Assembly: GCF_002387895.1 (NCBI RefSeq)
Contig: NZ_DGLI01000021.1
Location: 164,837-228,836 of the forward strand
DNA from: Clostridium sp. UBA4548
GTDB lineage: Bacteria; Bacillota; Clostridia; Clostridiales; Clostridiaceae
Direction: 5' to 3'
Length of the DNA stretch: 64,000 nucleotides
In this document: positions 44,874-54,026 of the stretch, piece after piece
Numbering within the stretch: position 1 is the first letter of the stretch
Layout of the letters: the number at the start of each line of letters is the position of its first letter
Notes under the pieces: model-generated
Database searches by the model: none
The model's input: the letters and a program-made list of their open reading frames with translations, nothing else
What the model was told of the DNA's origin: nothing
Made by a program: the position numbers and the translations under genes

Positions 44874-45107
44874 TTTTCACTACATTATGATACTAATTTT
44901 AGAAGAAGGTTCATTGTGAAATTTTGTAAGGATGTAAATGCTCCAGTAGTTTTTTTGAAATTAAATTATTATATTAGATAAGGATATAAAGTATCATTTA
45001 TAACAAAATTTAAAGATGGACTAAAAACATTAGAATTGTAAAAGTTTTTATATTAAAGCTAGATAAAAATAAATATTATGCATTATAACAATATGAGAGG
45101 TAGTTAA

Positions 45108-45821
45108 ATGTTTGTAAAAGGGGATTTTCATATACATTCCACGGTCTCTGATGGCTGTCTAAAACCTTGTGAGGTAGTTCAATTTGCAAAGGAACAAGGG
45201 GTGGACATAATAGCATTGACTGACCATAATACTATGGCTGGAGTAGAGGAAGCAGTAATCGCAGGAGAAAAACATGGAGTTATGGTTATTCCAGGAGTAG
45301 AACTTTCAACTAGATATAGAGGAAGTCGTGTTCATATTCTAGGTTACTTTAATGAGGATGGATATAAAAGTGAAGTTTTTAAGAAGATTTTAAAGCTTGT
45401 AAAATCCAGAAAAACTAAACAAATACAAAGGTTATTAAGAGGAACTGTTGAAGTCAAATTAGATAGTGGAAAGTTATCAGTGGAAAGTGGCATAAAAATA
45501 TTGAAGCATTTTGGTGCAACGGTGGTATTAGCACACCCAGTAATTATAAATAAAAAGTATGTTATGGATGTGATATCTATGGATTTTCAAGGAATTGAAG
45601 CAAAGTATTTTAGAAATACCAAGGAAAATACAAAATACTTCTTAAAGCTTTGTAGAGAGAAGAATTGTTTCTATACTGCTGGTTCAGATTTTCACACAAA
45701 TAAGCAAGTAGATTTTAAACATGGTCTCATTGGGGTAGTCTGGTTAGAGGGGAAGGAAATAGATATATTTTTAAAGGAAATATCAACTAAAAAGTTAGTT
45801 AAATTAAGGAATTCTTCTTAG
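45108..45821 (+). CDS. PHP-domain metal-dependent phosphoesterase
   Basis: This 237-residue protein has the PHP metal-binding motifs in order: DFHIHSTVSDG (residues 6-16), ALTDHNTMAG (about 36-45), PGVELS, LAHPV (about 143-147) and AGSDFHT (about 195-201). Family members split phosphate esters such as pAp or nucleotide 3',5'-bisphosphates; the substrate here is not shown. GAGAGG precedes the start. It stands alone ahead of glnA. Confidence 0.88.
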   Translation: MFVKGDFHIHSTVSDGCLKPCEVVQFAKEQGVDIIALTDHNTMAGVEEAVIAGEKHGVMVIPGVELSTRYRGSRVHILGYFNEDGYKSEVFKKILKLVKSRKTKQIQRLLRGTVEVKLDSGKLSVESGIKILKHFGATVVLAHPVIINKKYVMDVISMDFQGIEAKYFRNTKENTKYFLKLCREKNCFYTAGSDFHTNKQVDFKHGLIGVVWLEGKEIDIFLKEISTKKLVKLRNSS

Positions 45822-45889
45822 TTAGGGTTTATTGAAAATAAAGTGATATCCTTTAGGATAATCAGCATTATGAATTAATAATATTAAAG

Positions 45890-45937
45890 GACTGTTTCAC
45901 AATTCACAAGAATACATGTTGAGCAGTTCTTTTTTTA
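45890..45937 (+). terminator. Terminator after the PHP gene
   Basis: AAGGACTG pairs with CAGTTCTT across a long internal region, followed by seven T residues. The stem is imperfect. Confidence 0.55.
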
Positions 45938-46052
45938 TAGGAAACGTATGAATTTAGAGTAAAAAATGAAAGAAAAACTTCATAAAAAGAATATATAGAG
46001 AGATATTTTTCATAAATATAGTTAAATTAGGTTTTAAGGAACTAAATCGCAT

Positions 46053-46081
46053 TTGAATACAGCATTATTAAGTATTATACT
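46053..46081 (+). promoter_or_regulatory. Predicted sigma-A promoter of glnA
   Basis: TTGAAT (46053-46058), a 17-base spacer and TATACT (46076-46081) lie about 48 bases before the glnA start. Confidence 0.6.
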
Positions 46082-46128
46082 GAAAATGGCGAAAATTCGA
46101 AATATTTTAGGAAAGAAGGAAGAATTTT

Positions 46129-47559
46129 ATGTTTAAGAATTTTAACGAACTAGAAAGTTTTGTTAAAGAGAATGGAATTAAAATAATTGATTTTAAGGTA
46201 GTTACATTACCTGGAAGATGGAACCATCTTTCAATTCCTGTAGAAAGATTAAACGAGAAAATTTTTGAAGAAGGTATAGGTTTTGATGGTTCAAGTTATG
46301 GATATTCAAGCATAGAAAACTCAGATATGTGCTTTATACCAGACTTAACTACTGCTTTTGTTGATACATATTGTAAGGTTCCAACTGTAACCATGATTGC
46401 AAACATTTATACTGTAGGAAAAGAAGAAGGAAGATTTAGTGGAGATCCTAGATTTGTAGCAGAGAAAGCTGAGGAATTCTTAAAGAAAACTGGTATAGCT
46501 GATGAATTTGTAATAGGACCAGAGTTTGAGTTCTATTTATTCGATCACATTAGTTTTGAAGCTAAGAATAACCATCAAGAAGTAACAATTGATTCTAAGC
46601 AAGCTTATTGGAATACTAATGAAAAAGAAGAGAACTATGGATACAAAGTTCCTTTCCAAAGAGGATATCATAGAGATTTACCTTATGATTTAAATAATGA
46701 TTTAAGAAGTGAAATGACTTTAAAGCTTGAAAGCATGGGAGTAGATGTAAAATACCATCACCATGAAGTAGGAGCAGCAGGTCAGCTAGAGCTAGAAGTA
46801 GAATTAGGCGAAATGAGAAGAATGGCTGATGCTACAATGATAGCTAAATATGTAATTAAAAATGAAGCAGTAAGACACGGAAAAACTGCTACCTTTATGC
46901 CTAAACCTCTTTATGGTGAAGCAGGAAGCGGAATGCATGTTCACATGCTTCTTAAGAAAAATGGAGGGAACTTATTCTATGATGAGAAGGGGTATTCAAA
47001 GTTAAGCCAAGAAGCATTATATTTCATAGGTGGTATTTTAAGACACTCTAAAGCTTTATTAGCTTTCACTAATCCATCTACAAACTCATACAAGAGATTA
47101 GTTCCAGGTTTTGAAGCACCAGTATCAATATGCTTTGCTACAGGAAATAGAAGTTCAGTTATAAGAATACCTGGTTATGTTAAGAATCCAGAAAAACGTA
47201 GATTTGAGTTCAGACCTTCAGATGCAACAGCTAACCCTTACTTAGCGTATTCTGCACTTTTAATGGCTGGTATTGATGGAATCTTAAATAAAATAGATCC
47301 AACAAAAGCAGGTTTTGGACCATTCGATATAAATGTATTTGATATGCCAGAAGAAGAAAGAAACAAAATTGAAGCTCTTCCAACTTCTTTAGAAGAAGCT
47401 CTTGAAGAATTAAAAAAAGATCATGAGTTTTTACTTAAAGATGGAGTATTTGATAAGCACTTCATTAACAACTGGATTAAGTTTAAATATGATAAAGAAG
47501 TTATGAAAATAGCTAAAGTTCCATCTCCAATAGAGTTTGAACTTTACTATGACTTATAG
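46129..47559 (+). CDS. glnA: Glutamine synthetase, type I
   Basis: GlnA forms glutamine from glutamate, ammonia and ATP. The 476-residue protein has the beta-Grasp N-terminal domain with FDGSSYGY (about residues 49-56), then the catalytic domain with EFEFYLFD, the ATP-binding GSGMHVHM (about 264-271), NPSTNSYKRLVPG (about 324-336) and RRFEFRPSD. At the adenylylation site, where E. coli has YDLP, the sequence is FDMP, so regulation by adenylylation is not expected. The length is closer to the longer GSI-beta form than to the 444-residue Bacillus enzyme. It is a single gene with its own promoter and terminator. Confidence 0.95.
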   Translation: MFKNFNELESFVKENGIKIIDFKVVTLPGRWNHLSIPVERLNEKIFEEGIGFDGSSYGYSSIENSDMCFIPDLTTAFVDTYCKVPTVTMIANIYTVGKEEGRFSGDPRFVAEKAEEFLKKTGIADEFVIGPEFEFYLFDHISFEAKNNHQEVTIDSKQAYWNTNEKEENYGYKVPFQRGYHRDLPYDLNNDLRSEMTLKLESMGVDVKYHHHEVGAAGQLELEVELGEMRRMADATMIAKYVIKNEAVRHGKTATFMPKPLYGEAGSGMHVHMLLKKNGGNLFYDEKGYSKLSQEALYFIGGILRHSKALLAFTNPSTNSYKRLVPGFEAPVSICFATGNRSSVIRIPGYVKNPEKRRFEFRPSDATANPYLAYSALLMAGIDGILNKIDPTKAGFGPFDINVFDMPEEERNKIEALPTSLEEALEELKKDHEFLLKDGVFDKHFINNWIKFKYDKEVMKIAKVPSPIEFELYYDL

Positions 47560-47610
47560 AAAATTTTAAGATTCTAGCAATTTAAAACAGCAGGATTTTT
47601 AAGTTCAGCT

Positions 47611-47659
47611 AAAGCAATAAGATCCAACCTGATTTTTATAGGTTGGGTTTTATTGCTTT
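47611..47659 (+). terminator. Terminator after glnA
   Basis: AAAGCAATAA and TCCAACCT pair with AGGTTGGG and TTATTGCTTT around a short loop, with T residues inside and after the stem. Confidence 0.85.
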
Positions 47660-47847
47660 ACTAACTTTTAATTATTTTTAACTAAGCTTTTATAAATGAA
47701 GAAAGCAATGAAAAATATACCATGTAATATATAAGATGAAATAAAGAAAATTATGAAAATTATAGAAAAGAGTCTAAATTAAGTGTAAAATCAATATTAA
47801 GTATTATAAAAATATATAGGATAAAGTTCATTTTCGGAGGGGAAGTT

Positions 47848-48744
47848 ATGAGTTTTAAGTTAAGTAATAATAGTATATTTAAATTTTCTAGTAAAAACAC
47901 TCCAACACTTAAGGTTAATTCAGGGGATGTAGTAGAAATATATACCTATGATTGTTTTTCTAATCAATTACAAACTCAGGAGGATACCTTGGAAGCTATG
48001 GACTGGGAAAGAATAAACCCAGCTACTGGGCCAGTGTATATTGAAGAGGCAAAAGATGGAGATGTTCTAAAAGTTACCATAGAAGAGATAAGGCTAAATA
48101 GCCAGGGGGTCATGGTTGCAGGTGAAGGGTCTGGAGTTTTAGGACATATGTTAAAAGGCATGGAATCTAAGATATTGCCAATTAAGGATAATAAAGCAGT
48201 TTTTGATGAAAAGTTATCTATTCCTTTAAATCCTATGATTGGTGTTATTGGAGTGGCGCCATCAAAGGAGGAAATTAACTCAGGAACTCCAGGTAAGCAT
48301 GGAGGAAATATGGATAACTTAATGATTACTACAGGAGCAACTATTTATTTTCCAGTGTTTACTGAGGGGGCTCTATTTGCTCTAGGGGATTTACATGCAG
48401 CAATGGGGGATGGAGAAATCGGTGTAACAGGAATAGAGATTGCAGGTAGTGTAAAAGTTAAGTTAGAAATTGTAAAAGGATTAAAACTTAATAACCCAGT
48501 TTTAGAGAATAAAGAAAGTTTTACAACCATTGCATCGGAGGTAAATTTAGAAGATGCAGTTAACCAAGCTACAATTGATATGGCAGAAATTTTAAGAGCA
48601 AGGATGCCAATGGGACTTCATAAAATAGCAATGCTTATGAGTGCAGTAGGACATACTGAAATATGCCAAGTGGTTGATCCTTTAAAAACAGCTCGTTTTG
48701 TTATGCCAAAGTGGGTTCTTGAAACTTATGATTTCAAGTTTTAA
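47848..48744 (+). CDS. Acetamidase/formamidase family protein
   Basis: This 298-residue soluble protein matches the FmdA/AmdA family, which splits short amides into ammonia and acid. Family features are MGDGEIGVTGIEI (about residues 188-200), GDLHAAMG just before it, and the conserved GVIGVAPS (about 132-139). It follows glnA with its own leader, so ammonia release feeding glutamine synthesis is plausible but not proven. GGAGGGG precedes the start. Confidence 0.88.
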   Translation: MSFKLSNNSIFKFSSKNTPTLKVNSGDVVEIYTYDCFSNQLQTQEDTLEAMDWERINPATGPVYIEEAKDGDVLKVTIEEIRLNSQGVMVAGEGSGVLGHMLKGMESKILPIKDNKAVFDEKLSIPLNPMIGVIGVAPSKEEINSGTPGKHGGNMDNLMITTGATIYFPVFTEGALFALGDLHAAMGDGEIGVTGIEIAGSVKVKLEIVKGLKLNNPVLENKESFTTIASEVNLEDAVNQATIDMAEILRARMPMGLHKIAMLMSAVGHTEICQVVDPLKTARFVMPKWVLETYDFKF

Positions 48745-48968
48745 TTAGTAAAAGGTAGTTTATAGCTGATAAAAAGCATTAAATATAAATTTCGAACAGT
48801 AAATCTGTTTAAAATATTTGTACTTTTAAGAACAATATAATATAATAGTGTATAATTTAGTTTATCTTACTAAAGCATGCATATTTAAACAGTGCATGTT
48901 AATTATAGAAGTATATAAATAATATCTAAGTAAATATAATATTACATATATTAATAGGAGGCATAATT

Positions 48969-50747
48969 ATGAATGTAGATGCAAGAGTTAATAGCTTAAG
49001 AACTTTAATGAGAGAAAGAGGAATTGATGCTTTCATAGTTCCAAGTGATGACAATCATGGAAGTGAATATGTAAGTGAGTATTTTAGAGCAAGAGAGTGG
49101 GTAACAGGGTTTACAGGTTCTGCTGGTACTGCTGTAATAACTTTAGAGGAAGCTCATCTTTGGACTGATGGAAGATATTTCCTTCAAGGTGCTAAAGAGA
49201 TAGAGGGAACAAGTTATATTTTAGAAAAGCTTGGAGAACCAGGAGTAAAAAATCATGTAGAGTGGTTAGCAGATAACCTTCAGGCAGGTTCAACAGTTGC
49301 ATTCAATGGAAAAGTATTTACTGTAGCTGCCTTAAATAGCCTAAAATCTTTACTTTCAAATAAGAACATTAATATAAAGGCTGAAGAGGACTTATTTGAA
49401 AAAATATGGACAGAAAGACCAAGTATGCCTAAAGGGAAAATGTTTATTCATGAATTAAAATATACAGGAAAGTCTCTAAGTGAAAAATTAGCTATGGTTA
49501 GAGAAGAAATGAAGAAAGAAGGTATTTCTGATTTCATATTAGCTTCTTTGGATGATATAGCGTGGCTTTTAAACTTAAGAGGTGCAGATGTTCCATGTAA
49601 CCCAGTATTCTTAAGTTATTTACTAATGAATGATAATGGTTGCACACTATACATAGACAAAGATAAAGTAACTCAAGAAATAAATAAGTATCTAGAAGAA
49701 AACAACGTAAATGTAAAAGGTTACGAAGAGATAGTAAGTGATATAGTAAAGATTGATGATAAGGCAGTTGTTACTTATGATCCAACAAAGACTAATGTTT
49801 GGATAAAAGATGCTTTAAGTGGAAATGTAAAGGTTGTTGAAAGAAGAAACATTACTACTGACTTAAAAGCAAGAAAAAATGAAGCTGAACTTAGCAATAT
49901 AGAGAATGCCATGGTAAAAGATGGTGTAGCTATGGTTAAATTCTTTAACTGGCTAAAGAAAAACATAGGAAAAACAGAAATTACAGAAATTACTGCAGCA
50001 GATAAACTTACACAATTTAGAAGTGAAGGAGAAGGTTTCGTAGATATTAGCTTCTCTACTATTTCAGGCTATGGTCCAAATGGAGCAATTATACATTATC
50101 ATGCTACAGAGGAAAACCATTCAAAATTAGAACCAAAGAGCTTGTATTTAATTGACTCAGGTGCACAATATTTAGATGGTACTACAGATATTACGAGAAC
50201 TTTAGCCTTAGGTGAGCTTACAGAAGAAGAAATGGTGGATTATACTTTAGTATTAAAAGGAAATATATCATTAAGTATGGCAAAATTCTTATATGGAATC
50301 GCAGGATGTAATTTAGATATTCTTGCAAGAAAACCAATGTGGGATAGAGGAATAGATTACAAACATGGTACTGGACATGGAATAGGTTACCTACTAAATG
50401 TACATGAAGGACCACAAGGTATAAGAAAAGAAATATCAAATGTTGCTTTAGAAAAAGGCATGCTAATATCAAATGAGCCAGGAATATACAGAGAAGGAAA
50501 ACATGGTATTAGATTAGAAAATATAGTAGCAGTTAATATAGAGGCTGAAACTGAATTTGGAAGGTTTATGAAATTTGATGTTTTAACTTATTGTCCATTT
50601 GAATTAGAAGCAATAAAAGTTGAGTTATTATCAAGTGAAGAAAAACAATGGCTAAATAACTATCATGAATTAGTTTATAACAAATTAGAAGGCTATTTAA
50701 ACGATGAAGAAAAAGCTTGGTTAAGAGAAGCAACAAGAGCTATATAA
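48969..50747 (+). CDS. Xaa-Pro aminopeptidase (M24B, long form)
   Basis: This 592-residue cytosolic metallopeptidase removes an N-terminal residue before proline. It has the long three-domain layout of aminopeptidase P: two creatinase-like N-terminal domains (about residues 1-310) and a pita-bread catalytic domain. Metal ligands are visible in DSGAQYLDGTTDITRT (two Asp), GTGHGIGY (His), NEPGIYREG (Glu) and GIRLENIV (Glu). AGGAGG precedes the start. It is a single gene. Confidence 0.93.
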   Translation: MNVDARVNSLRTLMRERGIDAFIVPSDDNHGSEYVSEYFRAREWVTGFTGSAGTAVITLEEAHLWTDGRYFLQGAKEIEGTSYILEKLGEPGVKNHVEWLADNLQAGSTVAFNGKVFTVAALNSLKSLLSNKNINIKAEEDLFEKIWTERPSMPKGKMFIHELKYTGKSLSEKLAMVREEMKKEGISDFILASLDDIAWLLNLRGADVPCNPVFLSYLLMNDNGCTLYIDKDKVTQEINKYLEENNVNVKGYEEIVSDIVKIDDKAVVTYDPTKTNVWIKDALSGNVKVVERRNITTDLKARKNEAELSNIENAMVKDGVAMVKFFNWLKKNIGKTEITEITAADKLTQFRSEGEGFVDISFSTISGYGPNGAIIHYHATEENHSKLEPKSLYLIDSGAQYLDGTTDITRTLALGELTEEEMVDYTLVLKGNISLSMAKFLYGIAGCNLDILARKPMWDRGIDYKHGTGHGIGYLLNVHEGPQGIRKEISNVALEKGMLISNEPGIYREGKHGIRLENIVAVNIEAETEFGRFMKFDVLTYCPFELEAIKVELLSSEEKQWLNNYHELVYNKLEGYLNDEEKAWLREATRAI

Positions 50748-50816
50748 AGAATGTAAATTTGAAACTTGTTTTCAGGTTACAAAATTTAAAATTCAATCAG
50801 TAAAATAAACAAGTTT

Positions 50817-50851
50817 ATGAAACACATGGAGATCACTTCATGTGTTTTTTC
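50817..50851 (+). terminator. Terminator after the aminopeptidase gene
   Basis: AAACACATG pairs with CATGTGTTT around GAGATCACTT, then T residues. Confidence 0.8.
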
Positions 50852-50943
50852 ATTACCAAAAACTATGTACATAAAAAATAAGTTTTGTGAAACAATATTT
50901 ATAAATCATGGAAATTTTCAAGTTATAGCTAAAAATTATAAAC

Positions 50944-50985
50944 TTAACTAATAGATTAATTTAACTAATAGATTAATTTAACTAG
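50944..50985. repeat. 17-bp tandem repeat
   Basis: TTAACTAATAGATTAAT occurs at 50944-50960 and again at 50961-50977, followed by a partial third TTAACTAGA. Confidence 0.8.
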
Positions 50986-51276
50986 ATTTGATTAATAGAA
51001 TTAAGGCTTGATATATTGTGACATTACCAAGAAATACTGTAATAGAATATTGTTTTCAAAATATTAAAAACTGTAAAGGTTTTACACTAATGTTCAGAAT
51101 TATCCCCTTATTTTTTATACTGAAACACTTTTAATAACTAAATATCAAGGAGCTAATATATTCATATTTGCACTTTGTAAACAAGTTACCTTGAAGGTAG
51201 TGAAGTATTAGCAGTTTTATAAATTAATATTTGGACTTGATTGAAAAAATTAAATATTAAAACTTTTTAAGAAATA

Positions 51277-51304
51277 TTGATTTTTTTGTCGTGGTGTGTA
51301 TAAT
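51277..51304 (+). promoter_or_regulatory. Predicted strong promoter of the YjeM-type transporter gene
   Basis: TTGATT (51277-51282), a 16-base spacer ending in the extended TGTG, and a consensus TATAAT (51299-51304) lie 65 bases before the start. Confidence 0.7.
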
Positions 51305-51369
51305 GATAGTTGCGAGTAAGTTAAATTGAATTAATTTATTAAATTTCATTAAAAAGGGAGGATAAAAAA

Positions 51370-52878
51370 ATGTCATCAAACAGTAACAGCACTCAAAAGT
51401 TAACACTGGTATCATTAATACTAATGATTTTTACATCAGTTTATGGATTTAACAACATGCCAAGATCATTCTACTTAATGGGATATGCAGCGATTCCTTG
51501 GTATATTTTATCTGCAATTACATTCTTCATCCCATTTGCATTCATGATGGCTGAGTATGGCGCAGCGTTCAAAAATGAAAAGGGTGGAATATTCTCATGG
51601 ATGGAGAAATCTGTTGGACCAAGATATGCCTTCATGGCTACATTCATGTGGTATGCATCAAATATCATCTGGATGGTTAACGTTTCTTCAGGTATTTGGG
51701 TTCCATTCTCAAATGCTATATTCGGAGTAGACAAAAGTAAAACTTGGTCATTATTTGGCTTAGCGCCAACACAAACACTAGGTATACTTGCAATTCTTTG
51801 GATTTTATTTGTTACATACACTTCTTCAAAGGGATTAGATAAGATTAAAAAAGTTACTTCAGTAGGTGGTACTGCTGTTGCAGCTTTAAATATCGTTTTA
51901 ATCGTTGGAGCAATACTTGTATTCATAGGTAATGGTGGACAATTACAACAGCCAATGTCATTAACAACTTCACCAAACCCTAAATATGTTGGTAGCCTTG
52001 TTGCTACATTCTCATTCTTAGTTTTCGCTATATTTGCTTATGGTGGAATAGAGGTTGTTGGAGGTCTTGTTGACCAAGCGGAAAATCCAGAGAGAGATTT
52101 CCCAAAAGGTATTGCAATTTCAGCTATAGTTATAGCAATTGGATATGCAATAGGTATCTTCTGCGTTGGTGTGTTCACAAACTGGCAAGCAGTTCTTTCA
52201 GGTGATAAAGCTCACATGGGTAACGTAGGTTATGTTGTAATGAACAACCTTGGATACCAATTAGGAACAGCATTCGGTGCATCACAAGCTGTAGCTGTTT
52301 CAATGGGTAACTGGGTAGCTAGATTCGTTGGATTATCAATGTTATTAGCATTAACTGGTGCGTTCTTTACATTATCTTATGCTCCATTAAAGCAGTTAAT
52401 TGAAGGTGCTCCAAAAGAATTATGGCCAGGAAAAATGGGCGAAATTAAAGGCGGAATGCCAATAAATGCTATGTGGGTTCAAGGTGTTATAGTTATTATT
52501 ATTATAGGATTAGTTTCTTTCGGTGGAGATGAAGTTGCTAAGTTCTTCGAAATTCTAGTTGCAATGACTAACGTTGCAATGACAGTTCCATATATGTTCT
52601 TATCAATGGCATTCATATCATTTAAGAGAAAGAAAGAAATTGAGAAACCATTCGTAGCATTCAAATCAGAAAGTTTCTCTTTAGTTGCTACTATAATAGT
52701 AACATTTACTGTAGGATTTGCTAACTTCTTTACAATCATAGAACCAGCAATGAATGGTGATGTTAAAACTACTATATTTAGTATAGCAGGACCAATAATA
52801 TTTGCTGTAATTGCAATGATAATGTATGGTAACTATGATAGAAAATACGGAAAAAATAAAAAAAATAACGTAGCATAA
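51370..52878 (+). CDS. yjeM: Amino acid antiporter, YjeM (glutamate/GABA) family
   Basis: This 502-residue protein has about twelve membrane segments and belongs to the APC superfamily. The N-terminal FTSVYGFNNMPRSFYLMGY (about residues 18-36) and AEYGAAFKNEKGGIFSW (about 61-77) fit the YjeM branch of glutamate/GABA-type antiporters. The substrate is not certain. Codon use leans towards C-ending codons (TTC, AAC, ATC) more than its neighbours, and with a consensus promoter this suggests high expression. AAAGGGAGG precedes the start, and a strong terminator follows. Confidence 0.85.
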   Translation: MSSNSNSTQKLTLVSLILMIFTSVYGFNNMPRSFYLMGYAAIPWYILSAITFFIPFAFMMAEYGAAFKNEKGGIFSWMEKSVGPRYAFMATFMWYASNIIWMVNVSSGIWVPFSNAIFGVDKSKTWSLFGLAPTQTLGILAILWILFVTYTSSKGLDKIKKVTSVGGTAVAALNIVLIVGAILVFIGNGGQLQQPMSLTTSPNPKYVGSLVATFSFLVFAIFAYGGIEVVGGLVDQAENPERDFPKGIAISAIVIAIGYAIGIFCVGVFTNWQAVLSGDKAHMGNVGYVVMNNLGYQLGTAFGASQAVAVSMGNWVARFVGLSMLLALTGAFFTLSYAPLKQLIEGAPKELWPGKMGEIKGGMPINAMWVQGVIVIIIIGLVSFGGDEVAKFFEILVAMTNVAMTVPYMFLSMAFISFKRKKEIEKPFVAFKSESFSLVATIIVTFTVGFANFFTIIEPAMNGDVKTTIFSIAGPIIFAVIAMIMYGNYDRKYGKNKKNNVA

Positions 52879-52909
52879 TAAGCTAAGTTTAAATATGAAA
52901 TAATTTATA

Positions 52910-52951
52910 AATAAACTCGTATTAATTTAATTAATACGAGTTTATTTTTTA
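52910..52951 (+). terminator. Terminator after the YjeM-type gene
   Basis: AATAAACTCGTATTAAT pairs perfectly with ATTAATACGAGTTTATT, followed by T residues. It may act on both strands. Confidence 0.9.
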
Positions 52952-53007
52952 TTTTTTGGAGGTTAATTTGTTAGTTATTTTTAAAAAAGTAAAGTAAAAT
53001 TATATAT

Positions 53008-53403
53008 TTATTTTTTAACATCATAGTTCCAATTAGATATTCCTCTATATAAATGATTAATGTTTGAAAACCCATTTTCCACAAGGATATTAACTGCTAT
53101 AGGACTTCTTCCACCAGTAGCACAATAAATAATTACAGGTTTATCTTTATATTCATCTAAATCATCAATACTATTATGCAACTGGTTAAGAGGCATAAGC
53201 TTTGCATTAGGAATATGACCACTCATATATTCAGCTTTTGTTCTCACATCTAAAATAAGTGTATCCTCATTTTTATCTATTAACTCTTTAGCTTCTTGCG
53301 AAGTTATATTTTTTACATTATAGGCACTCATAGTTTTCCTCCTTCTACTTGCAGATATAATAACTATTACAATAACTAGTATAACTAAACTTACTTGAAA
53401 CAT
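53008..53403 (-). CDS. Membrane-anchored rhodanese-like protein
   Basis: This 131-residue protein has one N-terminal membrane helix (about residues 3-18) and a rhodanese domain. The active-site loop is CATGGRS (cysteine at about residue 94), with LDVRTKAEYMSGHIPNA upstream. Such proteins move sulfane sulfur; the acceptor here is unknown. I chose ATG 53403, eight bases after AAGGA on the minus strand, over upstream in-frame starts that lack a good site. It faces the hydrogenase operon divergently. Confidence 0.85.
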   Translation of the reverse strand: MFQVSLVILVIVIVIISASRRRKTMSAYNVKNITSQEAKELIDKNEDTLILDVRTKAEYMSGHIPNAKLMPLNQLHNSIDDLDEYKDKPVIIYCATGGRSPIAVNILVENGFSNINHLYRGISNWNYDVKK

Positions 53404-53646
53404 AACACACATCCTTACATCGTTATAATTAAATATATTGATATATATATTATAGCACAGGATTCTTAAAATAAATATAATTATAGAAATAAGTTTTGGT
53501 ATTCCCAATATATATTTTTATAATCAATGTGAACATCTTTACCTCAATAGAAATGAGTAATATGTAGGCATAAACTCAATTTGTATTCATATATATATTT
53601 ATTTATACATATTATTATTTTAGAGAATAATTTTAGGAGAATTTTT

Positions 53647-54015
53647 ATGGATTTTCAAACTAATTTAAAAGAAATGTATAAATATTTTACAGAAATTAAT
53701 AAAAAGATTTATTTAATTCAATGGGAATATAAAGATAGATTTGCTGTAAGAGAGACAGCTCCAAGTAATAATTTATCTACAAATGACAGGGTATTTACCG
53801 TGGAAGAATTAAAGCGGTATGATGGTTCAAATAATAACCCAGCTTATGTTGCTGTAGATGGAATAGTATATGATGTGACCTTAGTAGCAGGATGGGGAGG
53901 AGGCACCCATTTTGGAGTTAAGGCAGGAACAGATGCTACTGAGCAATATCATAAGTGTCATGGTTTAACTTATGTAGTAAATAAGCTTCCGAAGATTGGA
54001 GTTCTTCAAAAATAG
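53647..54015 (+). CDS. Cytochrome b5-like heme/steroid-binding domain protein
   Basis: This 122-residue protein has a cytochrome b5-like domain at about residues 46-120: FTVEELKRYDGSN, AYVAVDGIVYDVT and GTHFGVKAGTDATEQYHKCHG. The two histidine regions (THF and KCHG) could bind heme, although the pattern differs from animal b5. The N-terminal 45 residues are helical and charged. ATG 53647 follows TTAGGAGA, and 12 bases separate its stop from the hydrogenase small subunit. It may be an electron carrier for the hydrogenase, inferred from position. Confidence 0.8.
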   Translation: MDFQTNLKEMYKYFTEINKKIYLIQWEYKDRFAVRETAPSNNLSTNDRVFTVEELKRYDGSNNNPAYVAVDGIVYDVTLVAGWGGGTHFGVKAGTDATEQYHKCHGLTYVVNKLPKIGVLQK

Positions 54016-54026
54016 GAGGATATATA

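Larger units (their letters stand above)
45822..46128. other. Intergenic region before glnA
   Basis: 307 bases containing the terminator at 45890-45937 and the glnA promoter at 46053-46081. No gene or known nitrogen-control site is evident. Confidence 0.5.
50748..51369. other. Long leader region before the YjeM-type transporter gene
   Basis: 622 AT-rich bases. They contain the terminator at 50817-50851, a 17-base tandem repeat at 50944-50977 and a strong promoter at 51277-51304. I find no gene and no recognised riboswitch between 51000 and 51270. Confidence 0.5.

Noticed and set aside
50218..50472. 84-codon minus-strand frame within the aminopeptidase gene
   Set aside because: Fully inside a well-conserved gene, with hydrophobic low-complexity translation and no start signals.
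51000..51270. Riboswitch in the leader of the YjeM-type gene
   Set aside because: The stretch lies upstream of the best promoter and shows no conserved riboswitch core that I recognise.
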